In this document: positions 35,542 through 48,657 of the stretch, in pieces
Layout of the letters: the number at the start of each line of letters is the position of its first letter
Numbering within the stretch: position 1 is the first letter of the stretch
Assembly: GCA_029532415.1 (NCBI GenBank)
Contig: JAQOTA010000050.1
Span: 1,612,001-1,676,000 of the forward strand
Direction of reading: 5' to 3'
Source of the DNA: Marasmius tenuissimus
Taxonomy: Eukaryota > Basidiomycota > Agaricomycetes > Agaricales > Marasmiaceae
Length of the DNA: 64,000 nucleotides
Position numbers and translations under genes: made by a program
The notes under the pieces: generated by a model
Told to the model about the DNA's origin: nothing
The model's database searches: none
What the model saw: the letters and a program-made list of their open reading frames with translations, nothing else

Positions 35542-37790
35542 ATGCCGACCACCACTATCCCTCCCAAACCAAGCACCAGAATTCGTATTCTGCCCAGAGG
35601 TCGGCGCAGACTTAGTCACAAAGTGACCAAACTGCTCCTCATCGCCTTCCTCTCCTCTACTTTCCTGTTCCTCGTCTTGGGGGAAGCCGCCCATTTTGCC
35701 TCGAATCCGAAACCTCAACAATACTTCTCGACTCATGATTCAGTACGACCACAGAGACAACCAGGAGAAAAGAAAACCGAGCCTCCGGTGCCCCAAAAAC
35801 GGAAGGGTACTCCGAGACGAGCATACGCGTCAACGACATGGTCAAAGCACTCCCAAATCCTCAACTCACATCTCTATCTACCATCCGGCCTGCTCGAAGC
35901 CAACACCAACCCTAATTCCATCCGACGCCACCCGATATACGAACTCATTGACCGTTCCCAGACTGCTTGGCAAACGAAGTTGGCGAGCCAATCGACTACG
36001 TTACCAGACGCGACAGATAAATATCGGAGACGTTACTCACGTGAACCTCCGTTGGGATTTGACAGGTAGTGGACTTACGCACGGAAACACCAAGTACAGC
36101 TTCCTGACGAATACAACCAGATTCAGGGAGACGTTGAGGTGTTTTGGGGGTTCGACGTCGATGTGCTGGATAGGTCTTTCTCGAGGTTTATGTGCCGTCA
36201 CGGAGGAGAAGAAGAAAGCGTATACGTTGTGCAGAAGGAGAGCTGGGACTCGCCTGTGTCGATTCGGCATACAATCAACGCGAGGAAAACGATTGGAGGG
36301 GACCTTCTAGTTGATTCGCTGCAATCGAGCGGCGTTGGGAAATATATACCACCGTTCAAGGTCATGATCAATCCCGACGATAGGCCTATTGTGAGGAAAG
36401 ATTGCGACCTTTGGGAGAAAGCGGTCAAGGCTGCCAGGAGCGGTTCAGGTGAGCTTCAGTTGGTCGGATTGGTGGCCGTACTCACGTTTTCGTGCAGTCA
36501 TTTCATCCAAGTTCGATTCGGCACGCAAGCTGAGACCAGGCTTCCTCTCGTCCTGCACGCCGTCTTCGTTGCATGACTTTCCACCCTTGCTCTTTCCGGC
36601 CCGTAGCCAACGACACGACAAGCCTTCTTTGCGTCTTCTTGGACCTCAAAACCAACAATACCACACACTCATACACGACCATTCGACCTCAATGGATCCG
36701 TGTCTCAACCCGCAACTATTCCGATCACACGGACAGTTCCTGAGCTTCGACGGAGGAAGAGGTATGCACCTGAACGCCGGTGGGCTGGGTGAGGATATCG
36801 ATGCAGAAAGAGAGGAAGGTTAGATTGGTGTGGTGAGTTATCGATACCGGCGACCACATCTTCGTCGATCGTTACTCACAATCCTCTAGATATTATATTC
36901 CCCAATTCAGCTCTATGCCGACCTCACCGCGGCGATTCCTCTCGAATGGATCGATGACTCATTACCGAAGAATGCGCTCGTCAGTCTGGAAGATCACGAG
37001 GCGCACAACGAACAATTCCCGGTGAACATCGAAGGGAGGCAAAACCTTCCGAGGCAACTCGCAACCTCACAACAACGATGGGCGAACAAGACCGACGAAC
37101 GTTTCATTGGAGGGGAACGAACACTGGGATGTTTGCCGGAGGTGACATGGAGTGAGATTTGGGTCAGAAGTTTCGCGGGGTGGACTTTCTCGGGGAGAAC
37201 TTCAATAGGGAAAACGGTATGTCGCTAACTTCTCCCTCAATTAGTTGACAGAACGTACTCACCGTGACCCCTAGGCAGTTTTATCGATAGTCTTCCGACT
37301 CCGTTCACGTTCCCCTATGAGCTAGATATAATCGACCCAAGGACGACCAACGGCGGCGTAGTGACCGTGAATCGAGTATAATTCGGTCGTGAGGTTGATC
37401 TTACCTGCCTTTCCAGATCAACCGAACGTTGTACGTCTCAGCCTACATGGACGCATCCTTCTCTGGCTCTCCGATCTCGTGCTCTTCGCTCGAAGCTGTA
37501 TGCGAGGAACTACTCAAACGATATTCATGGGCCCCAAATCATGAGAAACGGAGTCGGCGAGCAACGAAAATATCTCCTCGACGTAAGCCTGACCTTCTTC
37601 TATTCACAACTATCTACTACATTACTGACCACTCACAACGCACCCAGCTGGACGGAAACGCCTGGTCAAGCCGATCCAAGCGACTCATCAGCTCAGGCTC
37701 CGTCGTCTTCAAATCCACCGTATACTGGGAATGGTGATCTGACCGTGTACAGCCTTGGGTATACTACGTGCCTGACCGTAGATCATTTCT
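35542..37790 (+). pseudogene. GT90-B: CAP10-like glycosyltransferase pseudogene
   Basis: This copy has the best preserved 5' half: one open frame from ATG 35542 covers the membrane span and the HPIYELIDRSQTAWQ to YSREPPLGF region. A TAG at 36067-36069 replaces the first Trp of the WW pair. Later lesions are a 1-nt loss in the DERFHWRG block near 37108, TGA at 37153-37155 and TGA at 37735-37737, the last two replacing Trp codons. Introns (for example the one starting GTGAGC near 36449) are in the same places as in copy A. Confidence 0.8.
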
Positions 37791-38727
37791 AGAATACGCA
37801 CGGGCAACAAGTCATGAATGCGAAAGCATGTCGTATGTCTATGATCCGAAGGACGAGGTATGAAAAGGTGTCGGGTCTAGATTACCGGCTCTCTGTTGTT
37901 TTTGCGATAGACGTTCTGACAGACATGGACGATTGTAGAGTAGTTGAAGGGATATGAAATGCATGCAACCAACTTGTCAATTCTTGTTTCCAGTCTGTTC
38001 CTGAAGCGTGAAGGGCTTGATTCAGCCCGGATCAACCTACCCTCCAGTCCCATGCCGCGTCCCAGTGGACAGTGCACCGTCGAGTGTTCCTTCCTCCAAC
38101 GTCCCGACTCCCGCTAACATCCCCTTGAACCACGATGCGATGTGCTCGAGTCAAAACCTGGGGAAACGTAGCGATTCATAATCCATCAACTCAGGTAACA
38201 AAATAGGGTACAAAAGGGGGTTACCTTCAGATCAGATCCAGGAAGTAGAATCACAGCGTTGCATATTGTAGAACGTGGAGTAATCCAAGTAAGAATTTGA
38301 TGCTGTGGGCGGCTCGAGTCTGTTTCACGCAAATCAGTGCAGAACAGGCTACAGTAGATTCAGTGGACAAGAGAAGTGTCATTTCAGATCGAACCGGTAC
38401 CCGACCCTTGCAATATTAACACAAAGGACAACGCGTAACGACTCGGTCCGGCTTTGTAGAGGAGATTGGACTATGATTACCACTACAGTACCCCGTATGT
38501 AGACTTGACACAAGTGCCGTTCCCTTGTAGCTGGAGACACCGACAGATAAACAGCACTGCTTGGTCACCAGACTGGCTGCGATTGGAAGTTCTCGCTGGT
38601 ACTTGGTGGTTGGCCGCAGGAGACAACCTGCCGGTCTTTCGAGAAAGGTAAGTGAATATCTACTAAAGGGAGTCAGTACTGAAAGCTTTAGAGCCGTCAT
38701 TTGTTCGCCGTGCCTTTCGTGGGCTGT

Positions 38728-41352
38728 CTACCAATGCGAATCACGCCAATTTTGTTCCCACTGTATCCAAGGCAAACCAAGGAATTGTGCTTTCAAGGCT
38801 TCCCCTTCTTCAACAAACCTGTCCGGAAAAGTCTACCAAGGAGGAGGATGTCAACCCCAGTACAAGACGGCAACACCATAAAAGTGATAGGCGCCCACCT
38901 CAATCCATGCAAGCATGTTCTCCATTCCTCTCTCTTTATTGTCTACACTAATTTCCATCACCAAGCAACCCTTTGCGATCCCAAAAAACGTCTGGCAGAG
39001 CGAAAGCAGCTCTGTATCGAGTCGGCAATGTGCCAGGAGCATTGACTGCACCATGTTCAGAAACACGTTTGGCAACTCATTCATATCCCGCTGAGCAGAC
39101 CCCTCAAAGAGAGAGATGTGAGCCTTGGCATGCTGCAAACAAGCTTCCTGATATGCAAGATGCCCCGAGTCCCACGACCCGTTCCCTCCAGAGAGATCAC
39201 AATGGCAGTCTGTGAGGCGCACGTCATTGTCGGTATCACTGGGTCGTGTCCCATTTAGTCTAGTACCATGTGGACATCCCGTGGCACGAGCGACGACAAA
39301 ACACACGACATCATTTTGTGGAGAAACACCAGCGAGCGATTCGAGGTGGAAGTACTTGGGATGATTTCGGAGTCTGTACACGAGACCCTCCACAAGATAG
39401 CGTTCGTCCTCATGAAGGAGATGCTGGTAGTAGCAAAGAATCATAAGCACAGAAGTGGCACAACAAGGAAATGTGGTCGGTCAGACGTACATATTTCTCC
39501 ACCCATAATACCAGGTCACAGAACCAACGTTTCCAGGAAGATCCTCCATTCGAAAGGTATGCAGATGCGAGTTCAACGTTCCACAAACCTTCCAGTAGAT
39601 CCCAAGTTGGTTCTGGGAACGACACGTAGAACAGCCGCCATTCCTCAAAGAATGGCTCGGTTTTCTGGCCGTAAAGTTGGTTGGGGCTGCACGTTCATGT
39701 AAAAGGGGTTCAGGATTCCTAAGAGAGACATCGGAGGACAAATGACTCCATACCTGTAAGTCCGCACTTTACTTGTGTGGAGGTTCTGGAGCCACTGTCG
39801 CGCAATGGCATGTTTTTGAGTTGGGATGTCAATATGGAAATGACCTGACCTAGCTTGCCCAACTAGGTAATCTGTGAACGAGGTGTGATAGACACGGATT
39901 GTGTCCCACGAGCCACGAATCTCCAGTATTGAGTGCATTGCCCGCAAGGTCAAAGGTACTTCCCCTGCAGGAAGTCCCAGCACCAGTTCAATAGCTGCCG
40001 GAGACGGTTCCAAATTGCCCGCAAAATCTGTGAGGATGAGGAGAACTGCAAGAATGCGAAGGACTCCTCCCCGGTCTGGATTTGCGCTCAGTATGAAATC
40101 GTACAGCGCATCGAGCTGTTGATAGGATGATGTGCCCGGTCGACGAGGCGGGAGGTTCTGGATAATAACACGAAGCTGTTGGATCGGATGCTCGAACTTG
40201 TCTCCAACATACCTGACAACGATCGCGGCATAGACAAACTGGCTGGAGCTATACTCAACCAACGTTTTGAGGTCCTCTTCCGAGGGCCAGGGACTTGGGA
40301 ATGAAATATGGCTGTATTCGGGATCCGTGGAAATCTCGCTAAAGTGATGGCGGTAGTAGTGCTCAATATCGTTGTTGGGCATGAAAGACTTGTCCAGCTC
40401 GATCTTGAAGAGCTGGTCGGGGGGAAGTGCATTGAATGCTTGTCGGATCCAGGACTCTGGCCGGCTACAAATCAGGAAGCGTAGCGGGAAATCGGGGTTT
40501 TCGTCTGTTGCAGATCGGATGGTGGAAAGAATGCGCAGCTGGGTAGACTCGTCGATGCATTCATCTAACCCGTCGATGATGACAATGCTCGGGGTTTTCG
40601 GCGGTGGCGCAAGGAGTGGAAGCGTGGTAAAGAAAGCCCACATAACGTCCAACAGCATGACACTCGAAAACAACAGGCACAGTGCGTGCAGTAGGAAGCC
40701 CCAGTACCAGGGCCACTGTCTCTCCCGGCTCCGGGCCTGAGCCACGGTGGGGTCGACGAGGAGCTCGCGAAACTGGTCTTCCAGTCTCGCTTCCAAGATC
40801 TTCGGATCTCTCGAGATCCTCTTTTCAATGGAACGTCGCATGAACGGGATCGTCGAAACTAGGCCATGAGCTATGGTGGGTACGAGGGCGTTGGCGTTGT
40901 TTCGATGCGGGTCGGATCGAAAGAAGAAGAATGAAGAAGCCAGGAGGCCTTCCTGCTCGCAATCTTTGGCGAGAGTTATGGCAATGGCGGTCTTCCCAAC
41001 ACCGGCGGTGCCAGTGAGCCAAGAGATCGAACATCCCTGCCCTCCGGCCCTGATCCACTCCTCGAAAATCCTCCGAAGGACTTCCTTGCGGGTTCCTGGG
41101 AGAACCTCCCCGCGTACGTACTGCTGCTCGGCGTTATGCGAAGCTCCGACTCCCGCGATGGCATCCCACAAGTTTCTGTGCGCTATACAAACACGGTCAA
41201 GGTTAGCATCGCGTTTGACGAGGACGCAAAACAAGAAACTCACGCTGGGGGGCGGCTGTGTTGAAACTGTTTACGAAGCTGACGTTCTGGGCGCCTGCAC
41301 TGCTGTAGTTGGTCTGGGTTCCTGAGCCAACATTCGTGTTCTGTACGGACAT
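38728..41352 (-). CDS. NLR-C: NACHT-domain NTPase, five exons, 787 aa
   Basis: Exons on the minus strand: 41352-41244, 41182-39754, 39686-39491, 39423-38899, 38832-38728. Introns are 61, 67, 67 and 66 nt, and the total is 788 codons with stop. Exon 1 matches NLR-D closely (MSVQNTNVGSGTQTN). Walker A, Walker B and the hydrophobic stretch are kept. Exon 4 is about 33 codons shorter than in the other copies because the charged segment just after intron 3 (SQDKKEVGD... in NLR-B) is missing in frame. The fourth intron uses a GTGGGC donor. No stop interrupts the frame. Confidence 0.86.
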
Positions 41353-42286
41353 ACTGCCGTCATAAGCAGGTCGTAGAGTGCACCAAAGGCGATATTCCGA
41401 GACGATTATTTATGAATTGTGGGCTCGAGGAACGGGAGGATGACGGCTGTGAGGGATAGACGACAAGGAGCCGTTAGATGGAAGAGGGAAGAGGAAGAGA
41501 GGAAGGTAGGAATTGGCGATGATGAAGGGGGGAAGAGGAAGGAAGATGCAACGTTGACTGGTGGGTGAAGGCCTGAAATTGAGGCTATGAGCACACGTTG
41601 CGACGACGTGGATGTCGTGCGCACGAACGAATCCTGGAGAGCACGTTACCTGCACCGGGAGATCCTTGACCGCTATGTGTGAGCTCAGCTGGATCCGCAC
41701 AAACAACGGGGAGGAGTGTGTTTCGTGAATAGAAAGGTTTTCGTGAGAAGGGTGGGATGGTGGTGGTGGTGGTGGAAGTCACTGGCCAAGATTCAGCGGC
41801 TTTCAGTGACAGCTACTTTGTGCTCGCTGTTATGACGCTAGCAATGTCACGGGAGTCTAATGAATTCGTGGTATCACCGGCATTTAGCATGTCGGGCGGG
41901 GGATCCATGAAGCAAAGGAGCGCTTGATAATCGATGGGATGTATATATCGAGTTGGTGGTGGAGAATGTGATACTGGATATGACCACCAAACGCCCTTCT
42001 AAAGACAACTCTCCCTCTACCTCCACTCGATCCTATCCGAATCTCGGATCGTGGTTGCTTAGCCGCCGCCATGGAGCTCGAATGCTGAACGTAGGCCCGT
42101 GATTATAACAGCGTATTGGCTCGCCTAGGGAGGAGCTCAGACATTCTCGTGGGTAGGAATCCGAATGGTGCTTATGGTACAACCAACATTCAATAACGAA
42201 CAGGAGATGTGGAGATGTTGATGGTGAATATGCTCTCCTCGTGCAGCGTGCCACAAGCATAGAAAGCACCGACGCGTGTCTCGATA

Positions 42287-42670
42287 CACTGCTGCCCAAC
42301 CATGCTTTTACGGCCGAAATTAGCAAGGTAAAAGGCTTCGTGAAACATTTCATTTTGCGGCCAAATTCACTGGCGTCAAAAAGATATTTCGAGCGCACAA
42401 AAACACACGAAATACACGAGGCAAAAAGAAGACTTTTACGAGCGCAAAACTGTCCCGGATAAATCTCGGAAGCGTTTTTACGGGCGTAAAAAGGCGAAAA
42501 TCCAGAAAAACGTCACGTTTTTCGCTCGAGAAAAGTAACCTTTTTCTTGACTGTTTTGCGCGCTAAAAAAATTGGCTTTGACGCCCGTGAATTTGGTCGC
42601 AAATCCACATCTTTCACGAAGCCTTTTACCCCAATAATTGCGGGCGTAAAAACCTGGTTGGCCAGCAGTG
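42287..42670. mobile_element. CACTA-like MITE, 384 bp
   Basis: Terminal inverted repeats of about 30 bp, starting CACTGCTG and CCAACCA, have four mismatches. The target duplication is ATA (42284-42286 and 42671-42673). The same place in units A (near 20800) and B (near 34538) is uninterrupted. The interior is non-coding and repeats TTTTACG(A/G)GCG motifs in both orientations. CACTR ends with a 3-bp target duplication fit the CACTA superfamily; the autonomous parent is not in the window. Confidence 0.85.
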
Positions 42671-43559
42671 ATAGCCGTATTTTATCCTGGGAGAGCTGGA
42701 TGAGCTACATCAATGTCACTTAAGGTCATCGAAACTTACAGGTGCCTGTCATCGCAAAAAAAAAACCCCTCGACCGGTAACGTTCCGGGTCCGTGTCGAT
42801 GTTTCATGTCAGGGGGAGGATAGTATGGAGGGCGGCGGGGAGGCCCAGTAGTTGTTCGACGATTCGGGTTGGAGGTGCCGGTGAAGCTTGGAGCTTTAGG
42901 AAGGAACTGGAAGATGACAACTTCGAGCGCCCCTGGATGTGATGTTGTGGTTTTGGGTTCTTCGGATTTTGAATCGATCTAACGGCTGTTCAGACTGAGG
43001 TCTGCCGAGGTGTGGGCGTGGTTAGGAGGGTCGAAGTCGAGATGTTTGAGTCCATTGCCAATGATGAAGGTGGTGGTTTGGGCAAGGCCCGATTGTGAGC
43101 GCTTGTTGACGGCGACACCGGCGGCCTCGGCTGTCAGTGTCTTCCCACTCAACGCTTCATGTACATCCTGGCAGTTTGACCTCACTCTTATTCAAGTTCA
43201 ACGTTCAAACTTTACCGGTTTACCGGTTACCTCCGAGCTTGCTCCGCTTCAAATTGTCCAGACCAGAAAGAATTGTCTTGGAGGATGAAACAGACACACA
43301 CCTCTCCGAAATCTGATGGCAATTCCACCGGATTCCACCGCCTCAACCACAAACACCGCTGCCATGAACAAGACCAATTTCAACCCCTCGAATCACCTTC
43401 TGTGTACATCCATACATAGGCCGCAACCAAACTTTATCGAAGTCTCGTTTTCAGAGGTTGTTTGTGTCTACCACGCGACGCGGTCATCTCAGCCCTTCAG
43501 GCTCAGAATCCTGACGGCTGTCCTCTTTGCACCCTGTCTCATCCCAGTACTCATCCTCA

Positions 43560-45173
43560 ATGCCGACCACCGCCATCCCAAACCAAGTACCAGAATTCGT
43601 ATTCTGCCCAGAGGTCGGCGCAGACTTGGTCGCAAAATGATCAAACTGCTCCACATCGCCTTTCTCTCCTCCACTTTCCTCTTCTTCATTTTGTGGGGAG
43701 ATCACTCAGTTCGCTTCGAAACCTCAACAACACATCTCGATTCCCATCCTAGTACTACGACCACAGAGGCGACGACCAGAAGAAAAGAAAACCGAGCTTC
43801 CGGTGCTACAAAAACGGCACAGTACTCGACGGCGGCAGGAAGAGAAGATAACCGAGCCTCTGGTGCCTCAAAATCGAAACCGTGCTCAGAGGCGAGCATA
43901 CGCGTCAACGTGGTCAAAGCACTCTCAGTCCCTCAATTCACATTCTACCATCTGGCTTGCTCGAAGTCAACACAAAACCCCACTTTCACCCGACGCCACC
44001 CGATACATGAGCTCATCGACCGTTCCCAAACAGTTTGGCGATCAAAGTTGGCGATCCAATCGATTAAACTACTCGACGCGACAAATGAATACCGGAGACG
44101 TTATTCGCGTGAACCACCGTTGGGATAAGACAAGTGGTGGGCTTACGCACGGAAACATCGAGTACAGCTTCCTGACGAATATGACCAGATCTGGAGGGAT
44201 GTTGAGGTGTTTTGGGGGTTCGACGTCGATGTGCTGGATAGGTCCTTCGAGAGGTTTATGGGCCGTCATGGAGGAAGAGGAGGAGCCGTCCTTGTTATGC
44301 AGAAGGAGAGCTGGGACTCGCCTATGTCGATTCAGCATACAGCCGACGCGACGAAGAACACGATTGGAGGGGACCTTCTTGTCAATTTGTTGCAGTCGAG
44401 CGGCGTTGTTAAACATATGCCACCGTTCAAGATCATGGTCAATCCTGACGATAGGCCTATCGTGAGGAAAGATTGAGACCCATGGGAGAAAGCGGTCAAG
44501 GCTGCCAGAAGCGGTTCAGGTGAGCTTTAGTTGGTTCGATTGATGGCCGCACTCACGTTTTTGTTCAGTCATTTCATCAAAGGTCGACTTGGGACGCAAG
44601 CTGAGACAAGGCTTCCTCTCGTCTTGCTCGCCCTCCTCGTTACACGAATTTCCACCTTCACTCTTCTCGGCCCGTAGTCAACAACACGTCAAGCCTTCTT
44701 TGCGTCTTCCCGGACCTCAAGATCAACAATACCACACGCTCGTACACGGCCATTCGAGCTCCATGGATCCATGTCTGAACCCGCAATATTCCGATCCCAC
44801 GGGCAGTTCTCGAACTTCGGAGGAAGAGGCGCGCATTTGAATGCCGATGGACTGGGCGGGGATATCGATGCAGAAGGAGAGGAAGGTTGGGTTGGGGTGG
44901 TAAGTCATCAATACTGCACCTTCGTCGATTGTTTCTGACGATCCTTCAGATATCGTATTCCCCAACTCAGCTCCATCCTGACCTCACGGCGGTGATTCCA
45001 CTCGAATGTATCTATGATTCACTACTGAAGAATGCACTTGACAAGTTAGACTACTACGAGGCACATAACGAACAAATCCCGGTGAACGCCGAAGGGAGGC
45101 GAAAACTCCCGAGGCAGCTCGCTCTGTCTCGACAGGCTTCCACATCGACACCGCAACGATGGGCAAACACGAG
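43560..45173 (+). pseudogene. GT90-C: CAP10-like glycosyltransferase pseudogene, 3' truncated
   Basis: A 4-nt loss just after the ATG (43560) shifts the frame before the membrane span, although the rest of exon 1 is open in the new frame. TAA 44126-44128 replaces the Phe codon of PPLGFDKWW. Coding-like blocks continue (WWAYARK, LPDEYDQIWRDVEVFWGF, IPPFK..NPDDRPIV, DPCLNPQ) to QRWAN at about 45173. There the homology stops, so the C-terminal catalytic part is missing. Confidence 0.8.
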
Positions 45174-45415
45174 CAATTGTACAGTAGTAGTTATGGGATA
45201 TGCACTCGACGAACGAACCAACTTGATTGTCGAATCGCGTTCCAGTTCGTTCCTGAGTGTGACTCGCTCGCATCCATCGGCGACAAGCTTTGAGTTGAAT
45301 TTCATATTGAGGAAATCGAGAACTACACGATGCATATGGCCCAAAACTTCCGAAACCCGAAGGAAAACATTTCGTATGCATACTTTGTCTTGTGAGATAC
45401 CACACCTCCCGTTAT

Positions 45416-46764
45416 TTACTTGTTGCACTGGAGCCATTGGAAGTTGAAGGTCTGTATAAACGTTACTCAGTGAACCGTTCGGGACCATATCTGCCTTCGA
45501 AAACCCACCTGCTTGATGCTGGTATCGATGGAATCGTCGGTGATGAAACCATACCCGTTCTTGTTGGCAGAGTTGTCCACGCGAACTTGAGAGTTGATGT
45601 TCAAGATCTACGCATAGATAAAAAGCAGCGCATGATCCATTTCAGTTAGTATGCTTCTCTCTACTCAGCGCCGGTAAAGAGACGTACGGTATCTTCACCA
45701 CAGGGGCTGTAGATCGTGGGGGTCAGGTTGAACTCGTCGCGGTAAACATAGTTCTTCCCTGTACACATGGAACTGTCAAAAGTCGACGAACACGGGGATC
45801 TAGACTACTCACCGGCAACGGGTCCGTTGAGCGTAGAGCCGGATTCAGCTTTTCAAAGAGAGGAAAGAGGAAGGGTTGAGCCCCCCTCGGGAACGAAAGA
45901 TCGAATCAAAGAAGAATCAAACCTTGAACCAGTTGCCCCTGGACTGTAGTAGAAGAACCGTTCAGTATCGCTCGCCAAGCGAATATAGACAGAAACGGTC
46001 ACATACAGTAGTACAGAGAAGAGCGTGTCGCCTTGACTTTGTTGTCAAGTTGGTAGAATCCACGCTGGAGAAAACGGCCCTTAAGTCGACTGGTATGAAG
46101 AACGCAATCAACAGTACGTACGTAGTCCACATTGACGATGGCGAAGGAGAATCCTTGAGGAACGCTAGCCCAAGAGAAAATTGAAGGTCATCGGCATCGG
46201 CAACTAATAGGACACAATTACTGGACATTGAGAGAAACCTAGTGCTTTGTGTGAGTCATCAGCTGCAACGAGAACCGATGAGACCCTACCTGACAGTTCT
46301 TGCGGTTGTTCGAGATGGGAATATCTGGTCCAGCACTCGCTTCATAAGCACTGAAGGTGATCGTGACAGCAGTGCGCTCGTCTGCAGGCGAGTCAGTGAA
46401 TCGGAAGGACCGTTCCGGCGACATCGAACTCACTGTTGAGGATATAGAACGCAGATCTAGAGGAGTTAGTATTAGTGTCGAAAAATCGATGTCGGGAGAA
46501 GACGAGCAACATACCCCGGCGGGCAACCCGAGCCGTTGAGTCCGAGAGAGGTTCTATAAGACCAAAAAATCAATGGCAGAACGACAACAAAGCATCGCAA
46601 GAGGCATACATGTTGAAGTTGGGCGGGCCAGTCGACGTCGGTACAGGGATGTTCGTCGTGGTAGTCGCTTTGTTCGCGACCTTGGTGGCTTCGGTACCAC
46701 GTTCAACAACCGCACCGAAGGCCGATAGTGCAAGAGTAGCAGCGACGAGCAGAGAGGAGAACAT
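45416..46764 (-). CDS. DUF4360-like secreted protein, 12 exons, 229 aa
   Basis: Exons: 46764-46610, 46553-46515, 46456-46434, 46381-46290, 46238-46222, 46164-46122, 46064-46007, 45943-45923, 45848-45813, 45758-45688, 45607-45509, 45451-45416. Introns run 51-80 nt, and the sum is 230 codons with stop. A signal peptide (MFSSLLVAATLALSAFGA) is followed by a T-rich linker, then family blocks: LGLNGSGCPPG, ERTAVTITFSAYEASAGPDIP, NNRKNCQ, FAIVNVDYRGFYQLD, SPCG, ILNINSQVRV and a final FNFQWLQC. Proteins of this uncharacterised family are secreted and about 200 aa; conserved cysteines suggest disulphides. A TATA-like TTTAAAAG lies at 46836-46829. A divergent relative starts at 48658. Confidence 0.82.
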
Positions 46765-46836
46765 GAAGGCAGAAGAGAAGTAGAAACGACGGGGCGATTC
46801 TGGGGATTCGCAGAGAGAGAAGTGTGGCCTTTTAAA

Positions 46837-48657
46837 CCTTCGCTCTCTAGTCTAGGGTGGAGGGCTGACCTGTTTAATCACGGCTCACAGCCCCCACTCT
46901 GCAAGTGAGCGCTCGACAGTTAGTTACAGGCACATGCAGGCAAAGTTGCTGCCCATAGGCCGACCTGGAGGCGTCCAATGAATTAAAAGGAATGGGGAAT
47001 ATCAGGGAGCATATCGGAGGTGAGGACCGCAAAAAAGGGGGGCTTGAAGGAGTTAAGCGAATCGTGGACCTCGTTAAACTGAAAGTGTAGTTGAGGTACA
47101 AAGGCGTTGAAGGCCAAGACATCAAAAAAATTTGGAATCAAACCGTCAGACTTGACAGAACAAATCAGTTGCTGAGGCGCAAATGCGGACCACGCCTCTC
47201 CTTGAAACGTTCAGCCATGAGTCGACCTATCGGTGAAGACAGCCTGAAACATCGCTCACGCATTGGGACGAGCTTCCTTCCGGCTGCTAAGGGAGTTTAT
47301 CACTGATATTATCAGTGTTAGGCGTACTCCCTTCCATGCGAGTTTTTCTCACATAGGCGCGGCAAACCACATAGAGCAATTGAACTATCTCAGGAGAAAT
47401 GAAGAGATCAGTGTTCGCACGCAACGAAGAGAAATATATCGTACCTTAGAGTAGGAAATCCCCGTTACTAGCGCCAGAAGCACGTCTACTTCAAAGTTCA
47501 TTGTGCAACCAGGTCCCAAGCCGGAAGCGCATCTACACACATCTTGTTGAGCTCAAAGGATAGATTCAGTACAGCACGAGCGCAACAGAGGTTTCGATGA
47601 AACAAGAAATCAGACCTTCTTTGGAAACAGACCTTCGAAAAGTATACAGTCAACCCATGCGGAGTCAAACCACTGGAAAGGGACATTGCTAGGTGTTCAA
47701 ACCGACTCGTGATGATGAGGTATGCCACATGAGACAGGACCACAAAGTGTGGCTGAAAGCACCCGAATGAGCAGATAATGATTTGAATAATTGCAAGTCG
47801 AAGATCGTTCCTCCTCCCGCAGAGAAACAGTGTGGTGGTATCTCTATTGAAGACGGGCCTTGTTTCTTTCCATATAGAAAGTTATCCCGTACACTATTCA
47901 ACGAATTTAGTGGGATGTGTCCATAAGTCTTTGAATCGGGTGACTAGAATGCCCCCACTGTTGTGGTACGAGAAAGAGTGGGTGTACAGCCCCCCCGACC
48001 TTGTGTGGGAGATCACGCTGGCGTTCGTATCGGCAATCGCCGAGGAACTAGTGATTTCAACCAACACCATGATCATGACTTCTCCCTCCCGCAAATTCTG
48101 CGAGATTTCTATGTTCCAATTCAAACCCATGTATGGCAGGTTCCATCTTGGAACAGGTACAATACTCCGTTTATTTCGCCCTCTAGAATCAGAAAACCAG
48201 CGGCGGCCCAAGTCGGAGTCAATCTTAACAAGGGAGCCAATCATCCTTGAACTTTGTCGCGGGAATCGGGGATTTCTGACTTTTTCTATACCAACCAAAT
48301 CGCCGTTTGCGAGGGAAACGACTCAGGACGATTCATCGAACTAAATCAATCTCAATAACGGACTTATTCGTACAACTTTCCGCAGTTGAAAGGCACCGTT
48401 CCTGAATCCTGGCGTTTGATGCAGCTCGACCGCCGTTCTCCAAAATTCCATGATATCCTAGACGCCACATGCATATGGAAACATTCAGATCAAAGGGGTA
48501 AATCCGACTCTAGGAAATCTTAATCACTCCAAGCTCTCAACCGTTTCCAAAGCGGGGTTCTATGGTGCAGTCTTGGATCCCTTAAAAAGCTATCCTATCG
48601 ACTCAACCCACAACCAGGTCTTCTCAATCTTCATTCCACTCCTCTTCCACGTCCACA
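46837..48657. other. Intergenic region between the two DUF4360-like genes
   Basis: Frames at 47832-48344 (plus) and 47894-48298 (minus) overlap each other and match nothing I know, so neither is called. A TATA-like TTAAAAAG near 48581 probably serves the gene at 48658. Confidence 0.3.

Larger units (their letters stand above)
29797..38100. repeat. Segmental duplication unit B (NLR-B + GT90-B)
   Basis: Same order and orientation as unit A, without the DUF4360 and carrier pieces at its right end. After GT90-B, bases about 37920-38010 match the sequence after the GT90-C break (about 45175-45265). Units B and C therefore share that right flank. The left arm (29797-30865) holds no supported gene. 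Confidence 0.8.
38190..45300. repeat. Segmental duplication unit C (NLR-C + GT90-C)
   Basis: Begins inside the left arm shared with unit B (match near 30440) and carries the same divergent gene pair. A 384-bp MITE interrupts its intergenic region. GT90 homology ends at about 45173, and the shared right flank runs to about 45300, next to the 3' end of a DUF4360-like gene. Confidence 0.8.

Noticed and set aside
47832..48344. 170-codon plus-strand frame
   Set aside because: An overlapping minus-strand frame of 134 codons is equally open; neither shows a domain or a conserved copy.
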